Source: an uncultured Clostridia bacterium
GTDB taxonomy: Bacteria; Bacillota; Clostridia; Lachnospirales; CAMVHY01
Reading direction: 5' to 3'
Length of the DNA stretch: 45,782 bases
Assembly (NCBI GenBank): GCA_947073045.1
Contig: CAMTJU010000001.1
Location: 1 to 45,782 of the forward strand
Shown: one piece after another, positions 18,307 to 27,271 of the stretch
Numbering within the stretch: position 1 is the stretch's first letter
Layout: each line of letters opens with the position of its first letter
Notes under the pieces: generated by a model
What the model was told of the DNA's origin: nothing
Databases searched by the model: none
What the model saw: only the letters and a program-made list of their open reading frames with translations
Program-made: the position numbers and the translations under genes

Positions 18307-19146
18307 TTGAAAGTGCTCGTTACTGGCGCAAATGGTCAATTAGGATATGATTTAATAAAAGAATTAAACAAACGTAATATAAAAAATATCGGTGTTGACA
18401 AAAATGATTTTGATATTACAAATCAAAGCGAAACTGAAAATTTTATATTGAACTCCAAACCTGATGCAATAATTCATTGCGCTGCCTATACAAATGTAAA
18501 TAAAGCAGAAAACGAAAAAGATTTATGCTATAAAATAAATGTCGATGGTACAAAAAATATTGCATCTGCATGCAAAAAAATTGATGCCAAAATGATTTAT
18601 ATCAGTACGGATTATATATTTGACGGCAAAAAAAATTCACCATACGAAATTGATGATAATCCAAATCCCCTAAATTTTTACGGCAAAACAAAACTTGACG
18701 GTGAAAACATTATTAAAAACTCTCTTGAGAAATATTTCATTGTCAGGATATCATGGGTATTCGGTAAAAATGGCAATAATTTTGTAAAAACAATGCTCAA
18801 TCTCTCACAAACTCAAAACGAATTAAATATTGTGAGTGACCAAATTGGTTCACCTACCTACACCGTTGACCTATCAAAAATTTTATGCGATATGGTTTTA
18901 ACAGATAAATATGGAATTTATCACGCTACAAATGAAAATTATTGTTCATGGTATGAATTTGCACAGGAAATCTTTAAAATCTCAGATATAAAAATAAAAT
19001 TAAATCCAGTTGAAACAAAAGATTTTCCATCAAAAGCAAAACGTGCCCTAAATTCTCGCCTAAGCAAAAAAAAATTGCCAGAAAGCAATTTTTCAAAATT
19101 ACCTACATGGCAAAATGCATTGGCTAGATTTCTCAAAGAAATCTAG
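18307..19146 (+). CDS. rmlD: dTDP-4-dehydrorhamnose reductase RmlD
   Basis: RmlD reduces the 4-keto intermediate to dTDP-L-rhamnose, completing the pathway. The N-terminal TGANGQLGYDL nucleotide-binding motif, the STDYIFDGKK segment and the catalytic YGKTKLDGE (Tyr-x3-Lys) are all visible in 279 residues. The start is TTG 18307 with GGGAG 10 nt upstream; no ATG fits. The last codons and stop lie inside the operon terminator stem. Confidence 0.95.
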   Translation: MKVLVTGANGQLGYDLIKELNKRNIKNIGVDKNDFDITNQSETENFILNSKPDAIIHCAAYTNVNKAENEKDLCYKINVDGTKNIASACKKIDAKMIYISTDYIFDGKKNSPYEIDDNPNPLNFYGKTKLDGENIIKNSLEKYFIVRISWVFGKNGNNFVKTMLNLSQTQNELNIVSDQIGSPTYTVDLSKILCDMVLTDKYGIYHATNENYCSWYEFAQEIFKISDIKIKLNPVETKDFPSKAKRALNSRLSKKKLPESNFSKLPTWQNALARFLKEI

Positions 19147-19157
19147 CCACTTTTTTT
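19121..19157 (+). terminator. strong intrinsic terminator of the rhamnose operon
   Basis: A perfect 12-bp stem (TGGCTAGATTTC at 19121-19132 with its complement at 19138-19149) has a 5-nt loop and is followed by T7 at 19151-19157. The rmlD stop codon lies within the stem, so terminating sequence and coding sequence overlap. Confidence 0.93.
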
Positions 19158-19275
19158 AATTTATTTTTTATCAAAATACTTTTTTATTTCAATTAAAACA
19201 ACTGAATTTACTAAAAATTAATTAAATAAAAATTGAGTTATGCTAATTTTTAACCAAAAAAATAAAAACGTTATT

Positions 19276-20439
19276 TTATAAAATCTCTTTCAAAAAACTT
19301 GTTCCGTTAATTTGAGGATTGATTCCTAGATACTGAGCAATTGTTGCAGCTATATCGGAATAAGTTGAGCGAGTATGCAAATTTGTTTTCTTAATATTTT
19401 TTCCGTATATCAAAAGCGGAATGTATTCACGTGAATGATCCGTACTTGGAGTCGATGGATCACAGCCATGATCTGCTGTAATAAATAACAAATCGTCGTC
19501 TTTCATTGTATTTATAATTTCAGGAATGCGTTTATCGAATTCATCTAAAGCTTTTGCGAATCCAGGTAAATCATTTCTGTGTCCGTAAAGCATATCGTAA
19601 TCAACAAGATTTGTAAAAATTAAACCTGAGAAATCTTCTTTCAAATAATTTATTGTTTCGTCAATGCCTTCGGAATTCACGCGCGTATGAACTTTTTTTG
19701 TAATGCCTTGGTTGCAAAAGATGTCTTCAATTTTTCCGACAGCTGCAACTTCCATTCCTGCCTCGTTTATATAATCCAATAAAGTTTTTCTTATTGGCTT
19801 TAACGAGAAATCTTTGCGATTTTTAGTGCGTGTATAATTTCCGCTTGTACCTGTAAAAGGCCTTGCAATAACTCTAGCAACTGCGTGCGGACCAGTTAAA
19901 ATATTTCGTGCAATCTCACACATTTCATATAATCTTTCAAGCGGGACAACATCTTCATGAGCTGCAATTTGAAATACGCTATCAGCAGAAGTATAAATAA
20001 TAGGATAGCCCGTTTTCATGTGTTCATCACCAAGTTCTGCAATAATTTGAGTACCTGATGCAGGATAGTTAGCTAAAATTTTTGTACCGATTGCATTTTC
20101 AAATTTATCAATTATTTCTTTCGGGAACCCATTTGGATAAGTAGGAAATGGTTGGTCAACAATCACACCTGAAATTTCCCAGTGTCCAGTTGTAGTATCT
20201 TTGCCACAAGATTTTTCAGCACACTTTCCATAGCTTCCAATAGGATTTTCGAACTTGTCATAAAGATTCTCACCGTCTATATTTCCTAATCCTAATCGGC
20301 AAAGATTTTCAAGTTTTAAATCTGGCGTAGCTTTTTTTATATTCATTAAAGTATTGCTGCCAACATCGCCATATTTTGCAGCATCGGGAAGCTCTCCAAT
20401 TCCTACGCCATCCATTACAATAATTGTTGCACGTTTCAT
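19276..20439 (-). CDS. deoB: phosphopentomutase DeoB
   Basis: DeoB interconverts (deoxy)ribose 1-phosphate and 5-phosphate, linking nucleoside phosphorolysis to central metabolism. The 387-residue alkaline-phosphatase-fold enzyme shows the metal-site motifs [14 protein letters not shown] at the N-terminus, the [10 protein letters not shown] segment with the phosphorylated Thr near residue 83, and [20 protein letters not shown] near residue 320. GGAGTGA precedes the ATG, and the gene follows pdp by 10 nt. No clear terminator was found in 19158-19275. Confidence 0.96.
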   Translation of the reverse strand: MKRATIIVMDGVGIGELPDAAKYGDVGSNTLMNIKKATPDLKLENLCRLGLGNIDGENLYDKFENPIGSYGKCAEKSCGKDTTTGHWEISGVIVDQPFPTYPNGFPKEIIDKFENAIGTKILANYPASGTQIIAELGDEHMKTGYPIIYTSADSVFQIAAHEDVVPLERLYEMCEIARNILTGPHAVARVIARPFTGTSGNYTRTKNRKDFSLKPIRKTLLDYINEAGMEVAAVGKIEDIFCNQGITKKVHTRVNSEGIDETINYLKEDFSGLIFTNLVDYDMLYGHRNDLPGFAKALDEFDKRIPEIINTMKDDDLLFITADHGCDPSTPSTDHSREYIPLLIYGKNIKKTNLHTRSTYSDIAATIAQYLGINPQINGTSFLKEIL

Positions 20440-20449
20440 ATAATCACTC

Positions 20450-21742
20450 CTATTTAATAATATCCATGATTAATTTATTTGTCTGAGGTTTTTCATTTTT
20501 AATATTGACGGCAGACGATAAAATTTTTGCTGCACGCTCGCATTTTTCAGTAGTGCTTGAAAAGATTTGAGCAATTTCGTCGCCCTCATTTACATAATCT
20601 GACAGACGCACTTTCATAATAATCCCTGCAGTGTAATCAATTTTATCTTCTTTGGTCATTCGGCCAGCTCCGGTTTCAATTGAGGCACGACCAATTTGCG
20701 AAGCTGTCATTGAATAAATATAACCAGATTTTTCAGCCTTAAGAGAAAAACTATGTTGAGCATGATGAATTACAAGTTCACCATTAAAATTGTCAGACTG
20801 TTGGGCAACAAATTCCAAGAATTTTTTATATCCTTCACCATTTTTTATTTTGTCTAAAAGCATTTGGCGGGCTTGCTCAATATTGTCAGCTTTTTTGCCT
20901 AAAAGCAACATATTTGCTCCAAGCTCGATTGATACATCAAGCAATCTTCCTGTTACATTACCTTTTAAAATTTCAACAGCTTCTTCTACTTCTAATGAAT
21001 TTCCTATATTTAAGCCAAGCGGTTCATCCATATTTGTAATTAATGCAATTACCTTGCGGCCAATATTTTTACCGATTGCAACCATTTCTTTTGCTAAAGC
21101 TTTAGCGGATTCAAAATCCTGCATAAATGCTCCGCTTCCACATTTTACATCCAAAACAATAGCGTCACTGCCAGCAGCAATTTTTTTACTCATAATGCTT
21201 GCAGCAATTAAGGGAATGCTTTCGACGGTACCGGTAACATCACGCAGAGCATAGAGAATTTTATCGGCAGGAGCTAAATTTGCAGTTTGCCCCATTATAA
21301 CAAGCCCGATTTTTTTCACGTAATCCAAGGCTGTTTTCATTGGAATATCAATTTTCAAACCAATAGACTCCATTTTGTCGATAGTTCCGCCTGTAAACCC
21401 AAGACCGCGCCCAGACATTTTTACTACCGGCAATCCACAAGCAGCAACAAGTGGGGCAAGAACAAGTGTGGTTGTATCGCCAATTCCACCAGTACTGTGT
21501 TTATCAACTTTAATTCCAGAGATTTGTGACAAATCCAAAACATCTCCAGATTTAACCATTTCTTGTGTAATGCAAGCAGTTTCAAATTCATCCATGCCTT
21601 TTAAAAATATTGCCATAAGCATTGCAGAAATTTGATAATCTGGTATAGATTTGTTTACTGTACCTTCAATAAAAAATTTAATTTCTTCATTGCTTAATTT
21701 TAAGCCATCCCTCTTTTTTATTATTAAATCAACTATATTCAT
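20450..21742 (-). CDS. pdp: pyrimidine-nucleoside phosphorylase Pdp
   Basis: This enzyme phosphorolyses uridine, deoxyuridine and thymidine to free base and pentose 1-phosphate. The signature [15 protein letters not shown] near residue 80 and [19 protein letters not shown] near residue 108 identify the thymidine/pyrimidine phosphorylase family, and the 430-residue length fits the Gram-positive Pdp type. AAGGTGA lies just before the ATG. It is the middle gene of deoD-pdp-deoB, the three steps needed to turn purine and pyrimidine nucleosides into pentose 5-phosphate; deoC is absent here. Confidence 0.96.
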   Translation of the reverse strand: MNIVDLIIKKRDGLKLSNEEIKFFIEGTVNKSIPDYQISAMLMAIFLKGMDEFETACITQEMVKSGDVLDLSQISGIKVDKHSTGGIGDTTTLVLAPLVAACGLPVVKMSGRGLGFTGGTIDKMESIGLKIDIPMKTALDYVKKIGLVIMGQTANLAPADKILYALRDVTGTVESIPLIAASIMSKKIAAGSDAIVLDVKCGSGAFMQDFESAKALAKEMVAIGKNIGRKVIALITNMDEPLGLNIGNSLEVEEAVEILKGNVTGRLLDVSIELGANMLLLGKKADNIEQARQMLLDKIKNGEGYKKFLEFVAQQSDNFNGELVIHHAQHSFSLKAEKSGYIYSMTASQIGRASIETGAGRMTKEDKIDYTAGIIMKVRLSDYVNEGDEIAQIFSSTTEKCERAAKILSSAVNIKNEKPQTNKLIMDIIK

Positions 21743-21756
21743 TATTCACCTTCCTT

Positions 21757-22467
21757 TTACAGTTGAATTGCAGTTTCAAGCGCAAGTTTCATCATTGTCG
21801 TGAAAGCAGTTTGTCTTTCCTCGGCCGTAGTTTCTTCTTTTGTTACCATATTATCACTAACTGTCAAAATGCAAAGGGCATTAGCATTATAACGCGCAGC
21901 ATTTAAATACAAAGCAGTTGATTCCATTTCTGCAGCAAGTACTCCCATTTTAGCCCAATTGAAAGTATCCTGAATATCTTCGCCATAGAATACATCCGTA
22001 GCTAAAACATTTCCAACATGCGGAGTAATTCCTAAATTTTCAGCAGTTTTGTAAGCAGTATTTAATAATTTCCAAGATGCAATAGGAGACATATTGCCAC
22101 TTAATTTAAACTGATCAGCAAAATGTGAATCGTAGCATGAACCCATTGCAAAAATTATATCGTATAATTTAATATCTTTTTGGATAGCACCGCATGACCC
22201 AACACGAATTAAATTTTTAACCCCAAAGAAATTAATCAATTCATAAGAGTAAATACCAATACTAGGATTACCCATTCCAGTTGCCATAACCGAAACTTCT
22301 TTACCATTATATTTTCCAGTAAAGCCTAAAATATTTCTAACTGCATTAAATTGCTGAGCATCACTCAAAAAATTATCAGCAATAAATTTTGCACGAAGAG
22401 GATCCCCCGGCAATAAAATTGTTTCTGCAATTGGTGCAGTTTGATTAATATGAGGCGTGTTTTTCAT
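21757..22467 (-). CDS. deoD: purine-nucleoside phosphorylase DeoD
   Basis: DeoD splits purine (deoxy)nucleosides by phosphorolysis. The 236-residue protein is of the trimeric/hexameric bacterial PNP type: LLPGDPLRAKFIA, MATGMGNPSIGIYSYEL, RVGSCGAIQ and the C-terminal TVSDNM segment are all present. AAGGAGCG lies upstream of the ATG. It is the first gene of the nucleoside operon and has a recognisable promoter about 90 nt upstream. Confidence 0.96.
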   Translation of the reverse strand: MKNTPHINQTAPIAETILLPGDPLRAKFIADNFLSDAQQFNAVRNILGFTGKYNGKEVSVMATGMGNPSIGIYSYELINFFGVKNLIRVGSCGAIQKDIKLYDIIFAMGSCYDSHFADQFKLSGNMSPIASWKLLNTAYKTAENLGITPHVGNVLATDVFYGEDIQDTFNWAKMGVLAAEMESTALYLNAARYNANALCILTVSDNMVTKEETTAEERQTAFTTMMKLALETAIQL

Positions 22468-22548
22468 AACAAATCGCTCCTTTTGATATAAATTTTTTTA
22501 TAAAAATAAGCCTGCAAAACAATTTTTCACAAACTTAATTTCAATCGA

Positions 22549-22577
22549 ATTATAACACAAATGTTAAACATAAACAA
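22549..22577 (-). promoter_or_regulatory. sigma-A promoter of the deoD-pdp-deoB operon
   Basis: On the minus strand TTGTTT (22577-22572) and TATAAT (22554-22549) are separated by 17 nt, with TG two bases before the -10 box (extended -10). It lies about 80 nt upstream of the deoD start codon. No operator or riboswitch is obvious in the leader. Confidence 0.7.
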
Positions 22578-22631
22578 AAGTTCATTACTTTTTTTGAAAG
22601 AAAGTAAACAAATAATTTTTAACAAAAACAA

Positions 22632-22735
22632 TAAAAAAATCTCAAGTATTGTGAACAGCATCCCATTTGTTAGACAGTATAGTAGTATACTGAAAAACAA
22701 ATGGGATACTGTTCAGAGCACACAACTTGAGATTT
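22632..22735 (-). terminator. terminator with a second palindrome nested in its loop
   Basis: The outer stem AAATCTCAAGT/ACTTGAGATTT (22637-22647 with 22725-22735) is followed on the minus strand by T7, so it terminates the operon ending in pncB. The loop is not short but about 77 nt long and itself folds: GAACAG/CTGTTC (22653-22658 with 22709-22714), ATCCCATTTGTT with its exact complement (22660-22671 with 22696-22707), and CAGTATA/TATACTG (22675-22681 with 22686-22692) around a 4-nt loop. The nested part looks like a palindromic element inserted into an ordinary terminator loop. Confidence 0.8.
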
Positions 22736-22769
22736 CTTATTAAACTAACAAAATAATTTTTCACATTAA

Positions 22770-24206
22770 TCAATTTATAAGCGAGTATTTAATCGAAAAC
22801 AATTTATCAGATAAATCAACCGGCATAATTTCTGGATTAACAATTCTTTTATATTCACTCCATAGAGAATCAACCTGACTCATGCAATAATTTTTTATTT
22901 CGGACAGATTCGGTTTATTGTAAACTAATTTACCATTTAAAATAATTGGCTCTAGCATCTTGCATATATAATAAAAATTTTTTTCAAGCCGCATTTTTTT
23001 CCATGGCGCATTTGGATCAAATATAACTAAATCATTCTCGCAATCAAATTTTTCATCATGTATACCCAATAAATCTGCCTTGATTTTTTTAGATTTAGCA
23101 TCATAAATTCTAAAAATCTGTTTAAAGCAGGGCGTACTTATTTTCTCAGGATTCTCAGATATTTTTATTTTCGGCACAAGCTCACCGTTTTCATTTTCTA
23201 TCGCAACTAATTTATAAACTCCACCAAGTGCCGGATTTTTGTCCGCAGTAATTAATTTTGTACCAATGCCCCATGTATCAATTTTTGCATCTTGTTGCTT
23301 AAGCGACGCTATTAAATTTTCATCTAAATCATTTGAAACAACAATGCATGCGCTATAAAGCCCAGCTTCATCCAACATTTTTCTGATTACTTTAGTAAGG
23401 TATGCAAAATCTCCACTATCCAAACGCACTCCATATTTTTTTAGTTTCATCCCCTGCCCGATTAAATCCTTAAAAACTTTGATAGCATTCGGTACTCCAG
23501 ATTTTAAAGTATTAAACGTGTCCACAAGCAATATACAATTGTCAGGATACTGGCGCGCATATTCATAAAATGCTTCGAGCTCACTATCAAAACTCATAAC
23601 CCAACTATGAGAATGTGTGCCGCTCACCGGAATTTCAAAAAGCTTTCCCGCTAAAACATTACTTGTTGCATCGAATCCGCCAATAATACTTGCGCGTGTT
23701 CCATAAATTGCAGCATCTGGGGCTTGTGCTCTCCTAAGCCCAAATTCAAAAATTACGTTATCTCCCGTAACTTGCTTAATTCTATTTGCCTTGGTAGCAA
23801 TAAGCGTTTGATGGTTGATAATATTGAGTAATGCTGATTCTAAAAACTGTGCTTGAATTATCGGCGCCTTTACTGTCAAAAGCGGTTCATTGGGAAATGC
23901 AACACTACCTTCTTTCATCGCAAATACATCGCCCGTAAATTTAAAGTTCTTAAGATAATCGAGAAATCTTTTGCAAAAACAATTCTGACTACGCAAAAAT
24001 TTTATATCTTCATCCGAAAAACTTATATTCATAATATAATCAATAGCTTGCTCGAGCCCAGTTACAATTACATAACCATTACCAAAAGGATTTTTGCGAT
24101 AATATAAATCAAACACAGCAGTTTTATTTGCCATATTGCTTAAAAAAAATCCTTGCATCATTGTCAATTCATAAAAATCCGTCAGCATAGACAAGTTTTT
24201 TTCCAT
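22770..24206 (-). CDS. pncB: nicotinate phosphoribosyltransferase PncB
   Basis: PncB joins nicotinate to PRPP, the entry step of NAD salvage. The 478-residue protein begins MLTDFYELTMMQGFF, the family's N-terminal signature, and continues with EFGLRRAQAPDAA near residue 155, SGTHSHSWVMSF with the autophosphorylated His near residue 200, and LDSGDFAYL. Length is typical of Gram-positive forms. It is the last gene of the operon and follows yunB by 14 nt. Its Shine-Dalgarno sequence (GGGATGG) is weak for this genome. Confidence 0.95.
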   Translation of the reverse strand: MEKNLSMLTDFYELTMMQGFFLSNMANKTAVFDLYYRKNPFGNGYVIVTGLEQAIDYIMNISFSDEDIKFLRSQNCFCKRFLDYLKNFKFTGDVFAMKEGSVAFPNEPLLTVKAPIIQAQFLESALLNIINHQTLIATKANRIKQVTGDNVIFEFGLRRAQAPDAAIYGTRASIIGGFDATSNVLAGKLFEIPVSGTHSHSWVMSFDSELEAFYEYARQYPDNCILLVDTFNTLKSGVPNAIKVFKDLIGQGMKLKKYGVRLDSGDFAYLTKVIRKMLDEAGLYSACIVVSNDLDENLIASLKQQDAKIDTWGIGTKLITADKNPALGGVYKLVAIENENGELVPKIKISENPEKISTPCFKQIFRIYDAKSKKIKADLLGIHDEKFDCENDLVIFDPNAPWKKMRLEKNFYYICKMLEPIILNGKLVYNKPNLSEIKNYCMSQVDSLWSEYKRIVNPEIMPVDLSDKLFSIKYSLIN

Positions 24207-24220
24207 TTTCTAATCCATCC

Positions 24221-24928
24221 CTACTTTAATAAATTTTTCCCGTCAATATATGCATTGGGCACAGAACCATTAATAATGGTGTTGACGAGTGGAACTTTTT
24301 TTTGGAAAACAATTTCTTTTTTTTGTAGCGGGTTTACAATTTGAGAATTAAATTTCACATTGAGCCAAATTTGAAAATTAGTTTGGTTAATACCGGCACT
24401 AATGAATTTTGTTTCGTAATCAATCAATGCATTACCCGCTGGTACGATTCTTATTTTTACACATGGCCCTAAAGTATTAAACAAATTAAATCCCGAAACA
24501 GAAGAAAAAATTGCACCAAGTGGGATTTTTATTTGCCCATAGCCAAGTTTCAAAAATTCCTGCGGAATGCAAACAGCCAATTCATTACAAAATTTATTAA
24601 TTAAAACAGTGTTAGCAACGACAGAATTAATTTGATTATTGTTTGAATTTACGCTGCAAAAATCAGATGATTCTATATTATTTTTTTTGATAGCCTCATC
24701 TACCGCTGCTGTTATCGCACAATTAATCATGTTATTAATAACAAATTTAGATTGTATAATTGCATTATCAAAAATTTTTTTATCCGCCACAAATGCAATA
24801 AACAAAAATATTATACAAAAAATAATTAAGGGTATCAAAAAATTTTTTTTTGTTCTTTTGCAGTATCCAAATTTATTTTTTTTCCACAAAAAAATAGCAG
24901 TCACCTTCTTTGAATATATTCTATTCAA
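24221..24928 (-). CDS. yunB: sporulation protein YunB
   Basis: YunB is a sporulation membrane protein controlled by the mother-cell sigma factor SigE in Bacillus; its biochemical role is unknown. The sequence shows one N-terminal membrane segment (about residues 29-48) and the family core: IPLGAIFSSVSGFNLFNTLGP, VRIVPAG-like segment, FISAGINQTNFQIWL and the final VPLVNTIINGSVPNAY. The start is uncertain: TTG 24928 gives 235 residues but has no ribosome site, whereas TTG 24889 (222 residues, MWKKNKFGYCKR) has GAAGGTGA 11 nt upstream. It is strong evidence for an endospore former. Confidence 0.85.
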   Translation of the reverse strand: MNRIYSKKVTAIFLWKKNKFGYCKRTKKNFLIPLIIFCIIFLFIAFVADKKIFDNAIIQSKFVINNMINCAITAAVDEAIKKNNIESSDFCSVNSNNNQINSVVANTVLINKFCNELAVCIPQEFLKLGYGQIKIPLGAIFSSVSGFNLFNTLGPCVKIRIVPAGNALIDYETKFISAGINQTNFQIWLNVKFNSQIVNPLQKKEIVFQKKVPLVNTIINGSVPNAYIDGKNLLK

Positions 24929-24958
24929 AAAAAGTACTGCTATGAAAATTTAAACTTA

Positions 24959-25798
24959 TTACCACAAAGTTGGTAATGGTTCTTCATTTGGTTTATCTAG
25001 TTTTTCAGGAATTTTAGTATCTTGAGGAGTTGATTGTTTCCGTTGTTGCTCCTGCTGTTGATACTGTTGCGCTTTAAATTTCGCGTAAGTAATTAATGCA
25101 CTTACAGTTAAATCTTGCTGCATATATTGATTAAATCTTATTTGTGAAGCACAAAAAACACATAAATTTTTCAAATGTTCTTTTAGAGAAGCTATATTTT
25201 TAATTTCAACTTCTGAAGTTGACTGAAAATGACTTATTTGATAACACAATTTTCTCAAAATTGATAATGATAAACCTAGCTTTTCAATGTCATCATTACG
25301 TATGCCATTTAAATTATTAATAATTTCTAAAACGTAATTTACAATAGAACAGTAATCAACCGAACATTTCTTTGTTTGTGTCATATTTTGTGCAAGCTCG
25401 CGAATTTCATTAATTAAAAGTTCACGCCAGTTATTTTCATTATTATTTAATTCCTCAACTTTTTCAGCTATTGATGTCTTTAAATGAGAGTGTGAGTTCA
25501 AGGTTTGTACTGTTTTGCATATATTATCAAATGACTCTAACATTTTAAAATGAAAATTAGCTTTAATTGCTCCTAAAATAACAGTTTGATTCTCTTTTGT
25601 TTCATTTGAAAAATTCTCAGGCAAATATTTTATTGCCTCACGCTCAAGTCTTAAATTCAAATAAATTTTCTTAAGTTCTTCATTTTGATTTATAGAATTA
25701 TTATTAGGCTTTAATTGTAAATACGCATCCATAAAAGTTTCTATATTTTCATCAGGCAAAACACCCAAAGCAAAACAATTTATAAATTCATTTTCCAT
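24959..25798 (-). CDS. hypothetical helical protein with Gln-rich tail
   Basis: I do not recognise this 279-residue protein. It has no signal peptide or membrane segment, is predicted largely helical, is rich in Asn, Glu and Lys, contains about seven cysteines (including CVFCAS near residue 217), and ends in a Gln-rich tract (QQYQQQEQQRKQS) followed by a Pro/Lys tail finishing PLPTLW. AGGAGGG precedes the ATG, so it is well translated. It lies between the uracil-DNA glycosylase gene and yunB in one operon; with yunB as a neighbour a sporulation role is possible, but nothing in the protein itself shows it. Confidence 0.65.
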   Translation of the reverse strand: MENEFINCFALGVLPDENIETFMDAYLQLKPNNNSINQNEELKKIYLNLRLEREAIKYLPENFSNETKENQTVILGAIKANFHFKMLESFDNICKTVQTLNSHSHLKTSIAEKVEELNNNENNWRELLINEIRELAQNMTQTKKCSVDYCSIVNYVLEIINNLNGIRNDDIEKLGLSLSILRKLCYQISHFQSTSEVEIKNIASLKEHLKNLCVFCASQIRFNQYMQQDLTVSALITYAKFKAQQYQQQEQQRKQSTPQDTKIPEKLDKPNEEPLPTLW

Positions 25799-25820
25799 TG
25801 AAATCCCTCCTAATTATTTT

Positions 25821-26390
25821 TTATTCATAAATTTCTGGTGCAACTTCAAATATTTTTTCTTTAAGCTTTTTAAAATCATCCTGAGCTTGCGGTAAATTAT
25901 TAGGATTACGTAGAAGAGCTGCTGGATGAAATGTTCCCATTATATGTACATTTTTTTTTGTAAACCAAACACCATGCTCGCGTGTAACTCTAAAGTCATT
26001 TTTTATTATACGCATTGCCGCAATACGCCCCACACATACAATAATTTTAGGCCTTATAATTTTAAACTGACAGCGCAAATAATCTATGCAGCAATCAATT
26101 TCTTCAGGCAATGGATCACGATTATTTGGTGGACGACATTTAACCATATTAGCAATATAAATATTTTTCTCGCGCGAAAGATTTATTTCCTCTAGCATTT
26201 TATCCAAAAGCTTGCCGCCACGTCCTACAAATGGAATTCCTGTCAAATCTTCATTTTGTCCAGGCCCTTCACCAATAAATAATATTTTTGCGTTAGGATT
26301 GCCAATGCCAAAAACAACATTTGTTCTTGTTTTAGACAAATCACATTTGGTACATCCTAAAGTTATATTTTTTAATTGCGTAAGAGTAAT
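25821..26390 (-). CDS. family 4 uracil-DNA glycosylase, apparent AUU start
   Basis: This iron-sulfur uracil-DNA glycosylase excises uracil from DNA. Motif A is GEGPGQNEDLTGIPFVGRGG, followed by NMVKCRPPNNRDPLPEE and the GTFHPAALLR motif near the C-terminus. The family's N-terminal cluster ligands appear as CTKCDLSKTRTNVVFG, encoded upstream of the first ordinary start codon (TTG 26339, which would lose both cysteines). Reading back, the frame is closed by TAA at 26391-26393, leaving only ATT 26390 as a reasonable start, with AGGTGA ending 5 nt upstream. This gives 189 residues, the normal length. It follows the flavoprotein gene by 16 nt. Confidence 0.9.
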   Translation of the reverse strand: MTLTQLKNITLGCTKCDLSKTRTNVVFGIGNPNAKILFIGEGPGQNEDLTGIPFVGRGGKLLDKMLEEINLSREKNIYIANMVKCRPPNNRDPLPEEIDCCIDYLRCQFKIIRPKIIVCVGRIAAMRIIKNDFRVTREHGVWFTKKNVHIMGTFHPAALLRNPNNLPQAQDDFKKLKEKIFEVAPEIYE

Positions 26391-26406
26391 TTAAATCACC
26401 TACTTT

Positions 26407-27261
26407 TTATTGTTTCATTGAATCAATAAACTTAGCAGCATTTTGAGCAGCAACTTGTCCTTGACCAATAGCCTTACTTAATTGAAAAGGCCAGCCTGTA
26501 CAATCACCAGCTGCAAAAACTCCCGGCAAATTTGTTTCGCACAAACAATTAACTTTTATTATACTACCATTAAGCTCTAATCCAAAAATAATATTATCAA
26601 CAGGGGTATTTTCATTAATAAAGAATATTCCGTCGCACACAATTTCCCTATTATCTATTTTCAAAGCTTTAATTGAATCATCGCCTAAAATTTCATTAGG
26701 TTTGCCATGTATAATTTCGACATTGGCCGGAAAATTTTCTTTCAAATCATACATAGGTAAGTATATCACATTTTTGCAAATTCCACTCAAAAATCTAACA
26801 TCACTTTCAGCTTCAACACTGTCTGCAACAACAGCAACAGATTTATTTTTATAAAACATACCATCACACGTTGCGCAATAGCTTACTCCATTGCCAAGAA
26901 ATTTTTCTTCTCCGGGAATTTTTTTTGTTTTGGTAATGCCAACTGCAATAATAACTGTTTTGGCATTAAAGAATTCATTTTCAAAATTAATAACAAAATA
27001 TTTGCCCATAGATAAAATTTGTAATACACGACCATTTTTAATTTCAATATTTAAATTTAATGCGTGAGCCAAAAATTTTTCCATCATATCCTTGCCACTT
27101 TCATTTGGCATCCCAAGATGATTATCAATTTTTTTAGCTTTATAAAGTGCACCAGTGTCAATTTTATTTCCAAATACAATAACACTTTTGTTTCTAGCCC
27201 AGGCATTTATAGCGGCAGAAAGTCCTGCCGGTCCGCAACCTATTACGGCAATATCAATCAT
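26407..27261 (-). CDS. thioredoxin-reductase-like flavoprotein lacking NADPH motifs
   Basis: The 284-residue protein has the thioredoxin reductase layout: FAD-binding GCGPAGLSAAINA at the N-terminus, the redox-active YCATCDG near residue 126, and the C-terminal FAD segment GVFAAGDCTGWPFQLSKAIGQGQ. In the NADPH domain, however, the usual GGGDSAxEEA is replaced by VADSVEAESDV and the HRRxxxR motif by PMYDLKEN. The same losses mark ferredoxin-dependent flavin thioredoxin reductases of clostridia, so ferredoxin may be the electron donor; that is inference. Start ATG 27261 has GAGGTG upstream; a longer frame to 27291 overlaps the preceding gene. No thioredoxin gene is adjacent. Confidence 0.85.
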   Translation of the reverse strand: MIDIAVIGCGPAGLSAAINAWARNKSVIVFGNKIDTGALYKAKKIDNHLGMPNESGKDMMEKFLAHALNLNIEIKNGRVLQILSMGKYFVINFENEFFNAKTVIIAVGITKTKKIPGEEKFLGNGVSYCATCDGMFYKNKSVAVVADSVEAESDVRFLSGICKNVIYLPMYDLKENFPANVEIIHGKPNEILGDDSIKALKIDNREIVCDGIFFINENTPVDNIIFGLELNGSIIKVNCLCETNLPGVFAAGDCTGWPFQLSKAIGQGQVAAQNAAKFIDSMKQ

Positions 27262-27271
27262 AATTAACACC

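Noticed and set aside
20790-21254. 154-residue plus-strand open frame inside pdp
   Set aside because: It is an antisense shadow of pdp with Ser/Pro-rich composition typical of mirrored coding sequence.
22468-22560. Purine or other riboswitch in the deoD leader
   Set aside because: The leader is under 90 nt and shows no conserved aptamer core.
22561-22743. 60-residue plus-strand open frame over the nested palindrome
   Set aside because: Half of it is the inverted-repeat hairpin; there is no ribosome site and no plausible protein.
26339-26341. TTG start for the uracil-DNA glycosylase
   Set aside because: It would remove both N-terminal cluster cysteines and has no ribosome site at suitable spacing.
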